Assembly (NCBI GenBank): GCA_963575745.1
Contig: CAUYUJ010017812.1
Location: forward strand, 62,001 to 126,000
Direction: 5' to 3'
DNA: 64,000 bases
From: Prorocentrum cordatum
Lineage: Eukaryota; Sar; Dinophyceae; Prorocentrales; Prorocentraceae
Numbering within the stretch: the first letter of the stretch is position 1; the number at the start of each line of letters is the position of its first letter. This document shows, in pieces, positions 53,887 through 63,689 of this stretch. A program made the translations under genes and the position numbers. Below the pieces are notes generated by a model. The model was not told the DNA's origin. It did not search any database and worked only from the letters and a program-made list of their open reading frames with translations.

Positions 53887-56040
53887 GGGGAAGGACGATT
53901 CCCCGACACAGACGTGGAGGAACAACTGAGCGAGGTTTCCGACGGGAGCTCTTCTCAGGGTACAGAGGAAACAATCGAGTTTCCAGGTAGTGGTGGAAAG
54001 GATTTTCTTGTCGAGATCCGTTCGGCCGTGCATGCTCTGCTACAGGATCGGGACGCCCGGTCTGCTATGACACCTGCGGCGCATTTTAAATGGGCGCAGT
54101 CTTTGCCGCACGTCGCGCGCGAGGGCCGCTTGCCTCCTTTGCTGCAGGATGCAATTCAAAAATCCTCGGCTCTCAGCCCGGGGGCTTTGCATAGATGGCG
54201 CGCTGACGCTTTAGAGTACTGGCAGGGGCGGAAACGTGACCTGGCTGTCCCCTGGGAGCAAATTCTGCAGGGATTACCGCTGCACGTGCAGCAGCTGGTA
54301 GGGCCGGGGAAGAATCTACTGCTTCTCGCGGAGATGCTCGAGAGCATCGCGTGGCCAGATAAAGAGCTTGTACATAACTTAGCTTTCGGGTTTCCGATCG
54401 TAGGTAGGTTGAATCCTTCCGGTACAATGCCTCCGAAGCGGCACGTGTCCGAACCAGCGGCCGTAAGTGCGCTGGAATCTTCGGTGGGCGCTATCAACGC
54501 CGACACTTTGTGCAAGGTGTGGGCCCGCGCGTCGCTGTGCCCCGCGGTAGAGGAGGCGTTTGAGAAGAAATGCAAAGAAGAGGTTGCGCAGAGGAAAGCT
54601 TTTTGGGTAAAGCTTTCCGCCGTAGATGCTTTGCTTGCAGTCCGCTTCCCTGTCGACGAAGGTTGGCGGGAACGTGCCGGGCAGAGGAGTAGGAAAGTAC
54701 GTCTGATCGACGATTTCAGTGGCAACGGTCTCAATTCTGCCACTTGCATTCCAGAGGAAATGCGTCACGACACGCTCGATACACTTGTTAGTGTGGCCCG
54801 GGCTTGTTTTGACGCTGCAGAGGGGGGTTCGCCTCTGCTCTTCCGCAAGGGTGATTTTAAGAGTGCGTTCAAGACGCTTCCTGTGCAGGAGAACCATCTC
54901 CGGTTTTCAGTTGCCACGTGGAGTAGTGCTGCGCAGCAGGACAAGGGATTACAGTTGCTCTCTTGTCCTTTTGGCGCGGCGGTCTCTGTCTTTGCGTGGC
55001 ATCGATTCGGTAGCGCGGTGCAAGCAATTTTGGCCCGTATATTTCTGCTTGCTTATCCGCGTTTCGTCGACGATTTGTTCGGCGCAGACGCGTGCACGAG
55101 CACCGCGGATCCCGGATCTTTGGTGGGTCCGCGAGGGTCGGCGGGGCTTGCGCGCACAGTGATCGTGGACTTGCTTGGCTGGCTGCTAGATGAATCCAAA
55201 GCAGTTGCTGAGGCGACACAAATGACCGTGTTAGGCGTAGAGGCGAAGGCCTGCCTGGAGGGCATTTGGTTTTGGATTGGGTGCGAGAAGAAAAATAAGT
55301 GGCTCCAGCAAATTCGTGATGCTTTGCGTAGTGACGCGTTGGCGCCAGCAGAGGCTGCTAAACTTGCTGGTCGCCTCAGCTGGGGGGCCACAGCTGTTTT
55401 TGGCCGCGGTGCGAGAGTTTTTCTGGCACCGCTCTTCTGGCAGAGCAGCCGACGGAAACGTGCGCTGGCAGCTCGCGTGCGCAATGCTCTGCAGTGGTGG
55501 GAACGGCCTTTAAGTTCTGACCCTTCCGTTTTCGCGCGGTTCAGCCAACCTCCGCTCCAGAGGCGCATCCTGTACACTGACGCCACTGGCGGAGGGAACT
55601 TGGCTGTAGTGCTTCAAACTCCGTCAAAGCGTGTCTGGGCGGCAGCAAAGATTCCGTCTAGAGCTTGGGCTTGGGCTCGGCCCAGGCGCACGCAGGTGAC
55701 CCTCTGGGAATTAGTGGCAGCATTGTGCGGCGTGCGGCTTTTCTTGGAGCAAGGAGTCGAGTCACCAGAGCTCATTGTGTTTATCGACAACACAGCGGCG
55801 TTGAGCGCACTTTTGCGTGGCAGTTCCCGGCTGCCTGATCTCAACGCAGTTTTGGGCACCATCTGGTTCGATCTAGCTGCAGCAAGTGTGCTTATGCACG
55901 CTCATTATGTCCCTTCTGCGTTGAATCTGGCAGATGGGCCTACTCGCGTAAGTAAAGCGGAGCAGAGCCGCGCTGAACTAGACAGCTTGTCTTTCCGGGA
56001 GACGGCTTGGCGTTGGCCAGCGCTCTCCTGGGACAGCTAA
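53887..56040 (+). CDS. Family-1 pol: RT and RNase H, intact
   Basis: Frame continues from the gag TGA and is open for 717 codons; no ATG lies near its beginning (first candidate is GTG at 53914), so it is probably made as a Gag-Pol readthrough product. Numbering from 53914: N-terminal extension 1-230; RT with KVRLIDDFSGNGLNSAT (about 261-277), D314 in RKGDFKSAFKTLP (motif A), FVDDLFGAD with the Asp pair at 386-387 (motif C) and the thumb-like LGWLLDESKAVAEATQMTVLG; RNase H with D556 (LYTDATGGG), E599 (VTLWELVAA), D625 (FIDNTAALSALLRGSSRLPD) and the closing YVPSALNLADGPTR. No protease and no DLFA-type domain. A TAA stop ends it 143 bases before the YR ATG. Confidence 0.9.
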   Translation, partial: GEGRFPDTDVEEQLSEVSDGSSSQGTEETIEFPGSGGKDFLVEIRSAVHALLQDRDARSAMTPAAHFKWAQSLPHVAREGRLPPLLQDAIQKSSALSPGALHRWRADALEYWQGRKRDLAVPWEQILQGLPLHVQQLVGPGKNLLLLAEMLESIAWPDKELVHNLAFGFPIVGRLNPSGTMPPKRHVSEPAAVSALESSVGAINADTLCKVWARASLCPAVEEAFEKKCKEEVAQRKAFWVKLSAVDALLAVRFPVDEGWRERAGQRSRKVRLIDDFSGNGLNSATCIPEEMRHDTLDTLVSVARACFDAAEGGSPLLFRKGDFKSAFKTLPVQENHLRFSVATWSSAAQQDKGLQLLSCPFGAAVSVFAWHRFGSAVQAILARIFLLAYPRFVDDLFGADACTSTADPGSLVGPRGSAGLARTVIVDLLGWLLDESKAVAEATQMTVLGVEAKACLEGIWFWIGCEKKNKWLQQIRDALRSDALAPAEAAKLAGRLSWGATAVFGRGARVFLAPLFWQSSRRKRALAARVRNALQWWERPLSSDPSVFARFSQPPLQRRILYTDATGGGNLAVVLQTPSKRVWAAAKIPSRAWAWARPRRTQVTLWELVAALCGVRLFLEQGVESPELIVFIDNTAALSALLRGSSRLPDLNAVLGTIWFDLAAASVLMHAHYVPSALNLADGPTRVSKAEQSRAELDSLSFRETAWRWPALSWDS

Positions 56041-56138
56041 GGCGGCAATGGCTGGGTGTCCGCGGAAGGAAAATGTGCGCAGCGCAGGCGCACTCAGTTT
56101 CCCACGTGCGGCTTCTGCCTGGCACTTCTGCTTTGTCT

Positions 56139-56159
56139 TCCGTAGCCTTCGGCTCAAAC
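56139..56159 (+). other. Spliced-leader-like motif before family-1 YR
   Basis: TCCGTAGCC-TTC-GGCTCAAAC, 24 bases before the ATG at 56184. Compared with the leader it lacks two bases in the middle and has one change at the end. Confidence 0.5.
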
Positions 56160-56183
56160 AGATTGCGGGTTGCAGGCCGCCGC

Positions 56184-57235
56184 ATGGCGTTGAGTTTTGT
56201 CAACGCAGAGCGGGCGCGATGGCAGCGCTTGCGAGAGGGGCTTCCTGAGGCCAGCGAGCCAGCACTGCCGCCTGTCGCTTCCCTTCCACGTCCTGGCCAT
56301 CCTGCGGATCGCTGGCGCGGTGAATTGGCGAGCGTGCTTCAGAGGGCCGGCGCCGCGAAGCAGGGCGTCCATGGCGCGGACGGCATTGCAGCAAGTCTGC
56401 AACGCGACGGCGCGAATTCCTTCAGTGATTTTGGCTCGTTGGACGCTTTCGAGGCGCAGGAGGTTTGGCCTGCTCTGGGCCAGCTGGACGTTGCCATCGT
56501 CAAGGTTTTTCTGTTGTTCTGTGGTCGAGCGGATAGGGGGATGCAGCAGCCAGCGGTGCAGGAATCGCAGACGGACCGCCAAGCTCACAGCCGTGAGCGT
56601 TCATTGGCGGGTCCAGCTGCGCCAGCCTCGGCGTCAGCCGAAGAAATGGCGCAAGCGCTCGCGGCATTGCGACTGGTAGCGGCTGCAAGGCAATCGGGTT
56701 GTGTCCCCCCGCCGCCGGTACTGGCACACGCCATACGCGTGCTCCACAAAGTGCCAGAGCCGCCCGTGGACATGCCTGGCCAGGCGCCAACAGCTGAAGC
56801 TCGCGAAGCTCAACGAAGCCCCGCTCCCGCCGCCGTCTTCGCGGAGCGGGCATGCTGGATTGAGTTTCAAGGCTGGCGAAAAAGTGCCTTGGGTTATGCG
56901 TCTGCTGTGGTTTTGTGGGGACAGGCAGCGGCTACGGTGCGCGTGGAGCCATGGCCCCCTCAGGAGTGCATCTTGGATTGCTTCGTGTCTCTCTTTCGGA
57001 GCGGAGCTTCGTTAGCGCAGTATGTGTCTCGTCTTCGAACAGTGTTGGCTTGGTTGAAAAATTCACCAGGTCCTTTGGCGGACACTTCCCGCTTGATTCG
57101 GGGCGCTGAGAAGGCCACGGATCCGGCGACTCGCCGCGTGAAGTTGAGGGCTTCGACAGGAGACACGCGCGCCCTGGCAAAGTGGGCTTCCGAGGCGGCA
57201 TCCAGGCCGGACGTGGCTCGGTCGTGCTCCCGGGC
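56184..57235 (+). pseudogene. Family-1 tyrosine recombinase, truncated before the catalytic domain
   Basis: From MALSFVNAERARWQRLREGL, parallel to the starts of the other YR genes. I prefer it to upstream ATGs because of that match and the motif just before. Shared segments: VLQRAGAAKQGVHGADGIAA, AQEVWPALGQLDVAIVKVFL, LRLVAAARQSG, CWIEFQGWRKSALGYASAVV, LFRSGASLAQYVSRLRTVLA, GPLADTSRLIRGAEKA and SRPDVARSC. The family homology stops just before the HFCLR segment with the first catalytic Arg. From about 57236 the sequence is GCAATTCTG minisatellite, so the catalytic part is gone. Confidence 0.82.
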
Positions 57236-58160
57236 ACCAGAACGCCGAAAGGAGCTCAGAATGCAATTCTGAGCGCGCGCGCGCCCAAAAGCTCTCAGAC
57301 TGCGAATCTTGGCGCGCCCCGTCACCTGAATGCAGAACGGAGCTCAGAATGCAACTCCGAGCGCGTGGACGCTCAGAAGCGCGAAGTCGCGCACAGATTG
57401 CGAATCTGGGTGCGCTTGGGCACCAAAACGCAGAAAGGAACACAAAATGCAATTCTGGGCGCGCGGACGCCCACGACCGCCAAGTCGCGCTCAGATTGCG
57501 AATCTGGGTGCGCCTGGGCACCAAAACGCAAAAAGGAAGGAGCTCGCAATGCTGGGCAAGCGGACGCCGCCCGCAACGCGCAACTTCGCGCCCTGACCGC
57601 AGTTGCAGGGATTCGCTGCGATTGCACTCCTGGACGCGCCGACTCCAGATTGTGCAGAATCGCGCGCAGAATGCAATTCTGGGCGCACTGGCGCCAGAAC
57701 GACCCCAGCGCTTGCGAGGCGCACCAGCATGCGACGAACAAGGCGCTGGCCAGCAAGGGCGCGGGCCTGGGGTATGGCAGCCAGGCCAGGGACCCACTTG
57801 TGCACGGCACTGGCCAGCAACGACGAAGGCGACGACAAACAACACCACGGGCGCTGTGAACAGCACCTGGCCCGCCTTGTGGACCACTGGGAGACTGCAA
57901 AAACCCCCGGTGGAGCGAGCGCACCCCGCAGGGCGCTTGCTCCGCGGCGGCCGTGGAGCCGGGAACTTGCTATCCCGCCCCCGAGCCGGGCGGTGCCCCG
58001 ATCGGCCTCCGGAGTTGTCGAAGACCACCACTGCTCCGAGTTGGAGCCAACCAGGCTTTGGAAGAAATCCGCCGCTCCGTCGGGAGCCCAAGCCGTGACT
58101 CTGCCAGGCAGCGACCGAATGCGATTCCACTGAGGCCACCGAGGCCAAGAAGCGAGGAGA
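57236..58160 (-). repeat. Minisatellite and A-type terminal sequence of the family-2 element
   Basis: 57236-57700 repeats the array of 285-730. 57700-58110 matches 745-1010 (GCGAGGCGCACCAGCATGCG, AGCAAGTTCCCGGC in reverse), with about 80 extra bases near 57815-57930. Read on the minus strand it follows the hairpin at 58178-58230 and so forms the 3' end of the minus-strand element. The long frames in it are not genes. Confidence 0.7.
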
Positions 58161-58177
58161 CCACTAGAGTCCTCCTG

Positions 58178-58230
58178 GAGATTTTCCTGCCCCCCAAACC
58201 GTTACACGATTTAGGGGCGATGAAAATCTC
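58178..58230 (-). other. Hairpin 3' of the family-2 YR
   Basis: GAGATTTTC...GAAAATCTC with 9-bp outer arms and an inner GCCCC/GGGGC-type stem around AAACCGTTACACGATTT. It lies about 220 bases 3' of the YR stop on the minus strand. It belongs with the A2-start hairpins of the other elements; no B repeats were found by eye here. Confidence 0.62.
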
Positions 58231-58450
58231 TGCGTGCGGCCACGCTCAAAACGCACGGGTCGGCGTCCCCGCGCCCGCGTTGGGCGGAGAGACAACCGGC
58301 GCCGCCAGGCAGGGCCCGACTGGACAACTCCAATGGCCCACTGCACCCAGGAGGGCACTGGCGGCCAAGCCGACAGGCGATGTCCACAGGGCAGAGGCAC
58401 GCCTCGGAACCGCTGTTTTACCGGCGCGCGCCCACTGCATGCGAGCGTGC
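58231..58450 (-). other. YR 3' flank of family 2, no gene seen
   Basis: GC-rich sequence between the YR stop and the hairpin, the expected place of B1. I could not find a matching B2, so the right end may be rearranged. Confidence 0.4.
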
Positions 58451-59995
58451 CTAGTTGCCCTCGTCCCCGCTGGACTGAGACTGCTCCACCAGCCACTGCG
58501 CAGCGGCCATCTCTCCACGCGACTGTGCCGTTGCATAGCCGAAGGCAGCGAGCCCTCTCCATCCGCCAGACCAAAACAACGAGGATACACCGCCTGCTCG
58601 AAGAGCGTCATCCGCAAACCCACGGCGAAAAGCATGCGTACCCCAGTTCTCCGAGTCCTGGAATCCAAGCGCCAAGGCGCCAGCCTTGAGGTACGCCAGT
58701 GCTTCAGAATATGCCACGTGACCGAATGGCACAGACTCTGCAGCCGCAGCTTCCTTCAAGCCGCACACCCCGCAAAGCAGCTGCTTCACATCTGAGCACG
58801 CGCACTTTCTCACAACCTCCACGGGTGCGCGGTGGCACTTTCTCTGGACGAAGGTAATGACGCATCGAAAATTTGGGCCACTCCCAACGAAGCGAAAGGG
58901 CGCTTTGCTCGAGCCCAGGAGCAGCGTCTCAGACGAATACCGCAGACAGAAGTGGCGAGAAACTACTCACGATAGACCAATATCGTGCCGCCCTGCCTGC
59001 GACACCCACTCTACCAAAGCGCGGGTCTGAGACGCAGACGCCCAAACTCTGGGCCGCTGGTGGCCCATCCCAGCTTTCTCCGCGCCACGCACAAGCTTCG
59101 ACGTGTCCCCAAGCTCGCCAGCCGGAGCCCGCAGCAGATGAAGCACTGACCGTAAATGTGACGAGTAGCGCCCGAGCGAAGTACTGCTGCGAAACAGCGC
59201 GCAAAACACGCACAGTGTAGAGTACTTGGGCGGCCATGGAGCTTCACCGCTGACAGCAGCCGCTTCACCCCAGAGCTCCACCGCGCTGGCATACTGCAGA
59301 GCGCTCCTGCGCCACCCACAGAATTCGAGCCAGACGGCGCGAATCTCGAATCCTGCGAGATCCGTGGCAGCGGCTCGTGCTCGTTTCGCAGCAGCGCGTG
59401 GCAGCACCCTGGCATCCACGAATGGCCACTCCGGCAGCCTTGCCAAATCCCTGATCGCACAAGCCAGCGCTTTGGGCTCGATAACTTGCTGTCGGCGCCG
59501 CGCGTCCGCAACCAGCGCCAGAGCAGCCATCCCCCTCTGCGCGGCTCCTGGACCAGGCCTGCGTTCTAATCCGAGCTCCTGCGCACTGCCGCCCGCCGCC
59601 TGGCTCGGCTGGGCGCCACTTGCAGCGGCAAAAGACGCCGACCGCTGACTCCGCTGCCGTTCTGCCTCACACACCTGCAGAAACCTCTGGAGGAATGGGT
59701 GCGCACACCCATCGAGGGGAGCCCAAATTTGTTGAATTTCAGCCAGACCGAGGCCGCAGAAATCCTCGGCCCGGCCAGCACCAGCAGCTGCCAAATCCGA
59801 ACATAAAGACTCGACTGCAGGCCCTGGCGGTGCTACCGCAGCCACTTGCCGCACAAAGCTGGCCAAGGGCTCGGGGAGCGGCGCTGTCGCAAACTGCTCT
59901 GGCACCGCCTCCACGACCGGCGCGGCCAGCGAAAGCGCATCTGCACCTGTTGACGCCGCTGCACGCGCCCGGCTCTGCTCCAGGAAATGCAACAT
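58451..59995 (-). pseudogene. Family-2 tyrosine recombinase with one internal TGA
   Basis: 514 codons in a single frame from MLHFLEQSRARAAASTGADA to SSGDEGN and TAG. An in-frame TGA at 58969-58967 sits in GLS-*-VVSRHFCLRYSSE, just before the first catalytic Arg. The relatives have Leu or Arg codons here, so CGA to TGA is a simple origin. Downstream all motifs are present: HFCLRYSSETLLL (Arg), a cluster CACSDVKQLLCGVCG that could bind zinc, GTHAFRRGFADDALR (His-x-x-Arg) and SGGWRGLAAFGYATA (Trp, nucleophile Tyr). It is either dead by one mutation or read through. The start is chosen by comparison with the starts at 20897 and 27748 and by the motif at 60027-60046. Confidence 0.85.
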
Positions 59996-60026
59996 GAAAA
60001 CATGCAAAAGCAACGCCAGCCCTTTG

Positions 60027-60046
60027 CCTGAGCCACGTGCTACGGA
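60027..60046 (-). other. Spliced-leader-like motif before family-2 YR
   Basis: On the minus strand TCCGTAGC-ACGT-GGCTCAGG, 31 bases before the ATG at 59995. The middle is two or three bases shorter than in the real leader; both ends fit except one base. Confidence 0.5.
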
Positions 60047-60239
60047 CAACTGCGTGAACAGCGCTGCGCCTCCAAGCACTCGCTGCCTGAAGCACGGCCC
60101 CGACTCGCAACCGCTCTCGGCTTCCAAAGGCACCGAGAACTGCAGGGCCGACAACGTGGTCACTTGACGCCAGCGTGCCAATCATGCGTATGACCACGAC
60201 GATGCAGCGCATTTTTCTCGCAGCACTTACCCAATCTGC

Positions 60240-62408
60240 TCAAAGCCACGGGGCGTCTGGCGGCTGGCTCCATGGCACTTGGATGAAGCCGGCTGATTGC
60301 ATCGCTTCCAGCGTTGCTGCCTTCTCGTGTGGCCTCGCAGGCGCATCAGCCAAATTCAAATGACTGGGCACATAAAAACCGTGCAACAGAACTGCAGCGC
60401 ACGCGGCGCGCAGCCAGAAGTCTCCAATTAGGTCATTCCAATCGGATTGCCTAGAGGAGCCGCGCAAAAGAGTGCCGAGGGCCGTTTGATTATCAACAAA
60501 CAACAAAACCTCTAGACGATCCCCGGCCTCTTGGCTGAGCAGCCAGTGGAGTGCGCAAATGGCCGCCATTAGCTCCCAGGTTGCTACCTGGTTTTTCCGG
60601 TGGAGCGCCCAACGCCACACTGCACGAGGCACCACAGAGGCAGACCAGACACGCCGCTCTGGCAAACAGATGGCCCATGCCAACCTGCCTTTGCCCGTGG
60701 CGTCAGAATATACAATGCACTGGCGCCGCTTAGCAGGCTCCGCGGACAACACTGCGCGCCGCGGCACAGAGTGGAGAAAACGCAGCCACCAGCGGAGGGA
60801 GCGCGCCAAACGGCCTGACAAAGCCGAGGACGCTCCAGACGCCTGCTTGAAAAGCGGCGCCAGATGCACCCTTGCCGCGCGGCCGTAGACAGCAGCAGCG
60901 CCCCAGCTCAGCCTCCCCGCAAGCTTTTTCGCTTCGGCAGGGCGAAGCGCGCTGCGCTCCAGAATGGCGCAGATTTGCGCTCTCCATTGCGCGATCTTGG
61001 CCGGGCCAATCTCTAAATGCACGGCCCCGCCAGCGAAGTCGATTTCGACCTCTACTCCCAAAATGGGAGCTTTCGCTGAACCAGATACCCGCTTCGTGGC
61101 ATCAAGTTCCCATCCAAGTAAATCTTCTACCACCTCGCGTGCAACTTCGCTGGCGCCTGCTGGCGTAGCCAAGAACGGAGCGCCTCCAACGACCCGATCC
61201 GCGCCAAACAGATCATCCACGAACCGCAGAAAAACTACGAGGAAAAGCTCAGCCAGAATGGACCTGACTGCTGCACCGAAGCGCTCCCAGTTGTAGACCG
61301 GCGCGACGGCCCCAAACGGGCACGCGAGAAGTTGCAGCCCCTGCCCCCGGGACTCAGCCGAATCCCAGGAGACGACTGCGAACGGCAAGTGCGAGCTCGC
61401 CAAGGGCAACGTCTTGAACGCTGCTACAAAGTCTTCTTTGCGAAGCGTGACTCCGTCACAACCTGCCGACATGACGTCGCGAAGCATCGCCACGAAACGA
61501 TCGAGAGTGTCGTGCTGGATGGCCTCTCCAACCGACACTGCGGCATTTATACGAGATGCCGAAAAGTCGTCAATGCAACGCACCCGGCGCGAATTCCCTT
61601 TCCAGCCTTCGTCGGCCGGGGACCTAGCAGTGAGGACGCAATTGCCTGACAAGGAACGCCACCTCGCATGCCCGTCGCGAACCTCTTTTTCGCACTTGCT
61701 CTCGAAAGCCGCTCGGACTGAATCCTCCAGATCCGTCTGACGCCGAACTCGGCGGAGCGTGGCTTCGTTTAAAGAAGCGGTCTGCGCACGCAAACTCGCG
61801 GCAGTTTCCGGGCACTGCAAAAACGGGAGGACAGGCAGGGCACCGCTGCGGGGAATCTCGCCGAGCAGCGGAAACCCATTCCTCAGATCAGCTACGAGAC
61901 GCGTGTCAGGCCAGCCAATCGCCTCAAGCATCTCGCCAAGCACAAGCAAATTTTTCTTCGGACCCAGGACGCCCTGGACGTGCGAGGGCAGCGCCCCGAA
62001 CTTGCACGCCCACAGCGGGTCCAGCACACGCTTGCGCTCACGCCAGTGCGCGAGACTGTCCGCCCGAACGTGGGCCAGGGCGGGCCCGTCTAGAGCCAGG
62101 GAGCGAGCCAGCGGCGCAGCGACGGCCCCGGGCACCACGGGGAAACCACTGCACGCAGGCAAACTGAGCGCCCAACCTAAATGATCGAGCGGAGTTAAAC
62201 TGGACGCCACTGGGTCCTGCAGAAAGCTATGTACAAGATCCCTAAGCCTGGCCACGCCAGGGGACTCGGGATATTCGTGGCGAAGCGTTCGCGAACAAAA
62301 ACGGGCATCGCCACTGCCGTCGCGATTGGCAACTGCGCCGGATTCGCCATCAAAATGGGCAGAATCGACGCTGGAGCCTCCTGAGCTCGCACTCCGGCTT
62401 GGGGCCGC
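60240..62408 (-). CDS. Family-2 pol: RT and RNase H, intact
   Basis: Open from the codon after the gag TGA (GCG at 62408) to the stop at 60240, 722 codons. The first 51 codons have no ATG, and the first usable start-like codon is GTG at 62255, which supports expression as Gag-Pol. Numbering from 62255: VRCIDDFSASRINAAVS (225-241), RKEDFVAAFKTLPL (motif A, D275), FVDDLFGAD with the Asp pair at 347-348, RNase H D518 (VYSDATGKG), E561 (VATWELMAA), D588 (LFVDNQTALGTLLRGSSRQ) and YVPSHLNLADAPARP. The RT-to-RNase H linker has KKLAGRLSWGAAAVYGRAAR, shared with family 1. No protease or integrase is present, as usual for DIRS elements. Confidence 0.92.
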   Translation of the reverse strand, partial: AAPSRSASSGGSSVDSAHFDGESGAVANRDGSGDARFCSRTLRHEYPESPGVARLRDLVHSFLQDPVASSLTPLDHLGWALSLPACSGFPVVPGAVAAPLARSLALDGPALAHVRADSLAHWRERKRVLDPLWACKFGALPSHVQGVLGPKKNLLVLGEMLEAIGWPDTRLVADLRNGFPLLGEIPRSGALPVLPFLQCPETAASLRAQTASLNEATLRRVRRQTDLEDSVRAAFESKCEKEVRDGHARWRSLSGNCVLTARSPADEGWKGNSRRVRCIDDFSASRINAAVSVGEAIQHDTLDRFVAMLRDVMSAGCDGVTLRKEDFVAAFKTLPLASSHLPFAVVSWDSAESRGQGLQLLACPFGAVAPVYNWERFGAAVRSILAELFLVVFLRFVDDLFGADRVVGGAPFLATPAGASEVAREVVEDLLGWELDATKRVSGSAKAPILGVEVEIDFAGGAVHLEIGPAKIAQWRAQICAILERSALRPAEAKKLAGRLSWGAAAVYGRAARVHLAPLFKQASGASSALSGRLARSLRWWLRFLHSVPRRAVLSAEPAKRRQCIVYSDATGKGRLAWAICLPERRVWSASVVPRAVWRWALHRKNQVATWELMAAICALHWLLSQEAGDRLEVLLFVDNQTALGTLLRGSSRQSDWNDLIGDFWLRAACAAVLLHGFYVPSHLNLADAPARPHEKAATLEAMQSAGFIQVPWSQPPDAPWL

Positions 62409-63689
62409 TCACTTCCTGCGCTGCTGCCAGCCTTTCTGCTTCCAGCTGCCTTGGTCGTTGCTCTGGTGCCAGCCGTCCTGGTTGCGCCAGGGGCTGCGGG
62501 ACCGCGGCGGCACAGCCGGCGAGAGCGACCGTGGCGGCGGCCTCGCTGCAGCGCTGCCCGAGCTGCGCTCGCTGCCCTTCACTCCAAAGGCGTCGCCCTT
62601 GCCGTGCTTGCCCTTGCCCGCGCCCTTACCTGCCAGCGCCCTGGCTGCTTCGGCCGCCCTGGCTTCCACCTTGCTCTTCGCCTGCTTGGCGAGATCGGCG
62701 TCCACTCTCGTGAAATGCAAGTTCCAATCGGGGTCGCCGCGCTCCAGGGCCTTCGCCATCGACAGGCGAGCCATGACATCATATTGGTACGCTGTGCGCA
62801 CGCCGCCCTCCTCCTCAGCGATCTTGCTGAGCAGCATCGAGTAACCGAGAATCTCGAGGGGGGTAGCGGTCTTCATCAGAATGAGCTTCAGGCCCCAATC
62901 CATGATGTGGGCATGGAAAGTGGCGTACCCGGGGTAGTCCAGCTCCGAGGTAGCCCTGACCCGCTTCAGCTCGGCCATTTGCCGCTGGCGGTCTGGCACC
63001 GACCCGTCGCCCACGGGCACGTCGATGCGAGGAATCCTCGACCACGCTGGGCGGAAGTTTTTCTGAAGATCTTCGCCGTCAGCGCTGCCTACATACAGGC
63101 GCCCTTTCTCTCTGGCGATGCGCCCTGCCGCCTCAAAGACAGCCGAGTTCTCCTCTGAGGGCAGGACGTCCTGGGGGAACCTGTCCATCCCCAGCTCGGT
63201 GAGCCTGGCTGCGAGGTTGAAGGACAGCGCCTTCACGGAGCGCTTGTGGCTCGCCGCCTGCGCCTCAAGGTAAGCATTCATCGTGCCCGCCAGGGTGCTT
63301 TCAGGCGTCGGAGCTTGAGGCACGACAGTGGCGCACTTGCGCTGGACCCTGTAGGCAAAGGCGACCTGCGCCGGCTGGACAACCCACGCCTGGAAGACGG
63401 AGGTCTCTGCCTCTGAAGTGTAAGGTTTCTCGCCGTGCCTGACAGTGGTCCCGATGATCTCGCGCATGCACGAATCGCCAATGTCGAGCTGCGAAAGCGT
63501 GCCAAGCTTCTCCGCCAGGAGCCTCCCGACGGAGAGGTACCAGAAGAGGTCGTGGTGAGCCTTTGGCGACTCGTCCACACTGAGCAAAAACTCGCACCAC
63601 TTGATCTGGGCAGCAACCTCCGCGCCGCACAGGGCGCCCTGCGGGAGGTCCCGCACGAAAGCCTCGACCTCTGCGGCGCTGAAGGACAT
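62409..63689 (-). CDS. Family-2 gag, intact
   Basis: 426 residues from MSFSAAEVEAFVRDLPQGAL, the same start as family-1 gag (MASFSADEISSDL.GLPQGA), although the frame is open further upstream. Conserved parts: SVDESPKAHHDLFWYLSVGR, KALSFNLAARLTELGMDRFP, VGSADGEDLQKNFRPAWSR, LDYPGYATFHAHIMDWGLKL, EEEGGVRTAYQYDVMARLSM and ALERGDPDWNLHFTRVDADL. The tail is basic with RSLSPAVPPRSRSPWRNQ and ends in KQKGWQQRRK, likely RNA binding. It is uninterrupted, which shows what family-1 gag looked like before the insertion. The TGA stop (62411-62409) is followed by a weak stem CGGC-CCCAA-GCCG and an open pol frame. Confidence 0.85.
   Translation of the reverse strand: MSFSAAEVEAFVRDLPQGALCGAEVAAQIKWCEFLLSVDESPKAHHDLFWYLSVGRLLAEKLGTLSQLDIGDSCMREIIGTTVRHGEKPYTSEAETSVFQAWVVQPAQVAFAYRVQRKCATVVPQAPTPESTLAGTMNAYLEAQAASHKRSVKALSFNLAARLTELGMDRFPQDVLPSEENSAVFEAAGRIAREKGRLYVGSADGEDLQKNFRPAWSRIPRIDVPVGDGSVPDRQRQMAELKRVRATSELDYPGYATFHAHIMDWGLKLILMKTATPLEILGYSMLLSKIAEEEGGVRTAYQYDVMARLSMAKALERGDPDWNLHFTRVDADLAKQAKSKVEARAAEAARALAGKGAGKGKHGKGDAFGVKGSERSSGSAAARPPPRSLSPAVPPRSRSPWRNQDGWHQSNDQGSWKQKGWQQRRK

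Larger units (their letters stand above)
37316..57235 (+). mobile_element. Family-1 DIRS-like element, copy 2 (with two nested insertions)
   Basis: Begins TGGTTTCGCCCAAGGG as copy 1 does, with a different left flank. Gag is interrupted at codon 119 by the nested element (38111-52884), which itself carries a Merlin-OTU transposon (41243-45774). Without insertions it would be leader, gag, TGA, pol, YR. Pol is intact; YR is cut short at about 57235, where minisatellite sequence of the neighbouring minus-strand element begins. The 3' terminal repeats are therefore missing. Confidence 0.8.

Noticed and set aside
58967-60181. Starting the family-2 YR at 60181
   Set aside because: The first 62 codons do not resemble other YR proteins; the conserved start and the upstream motif support 59995.
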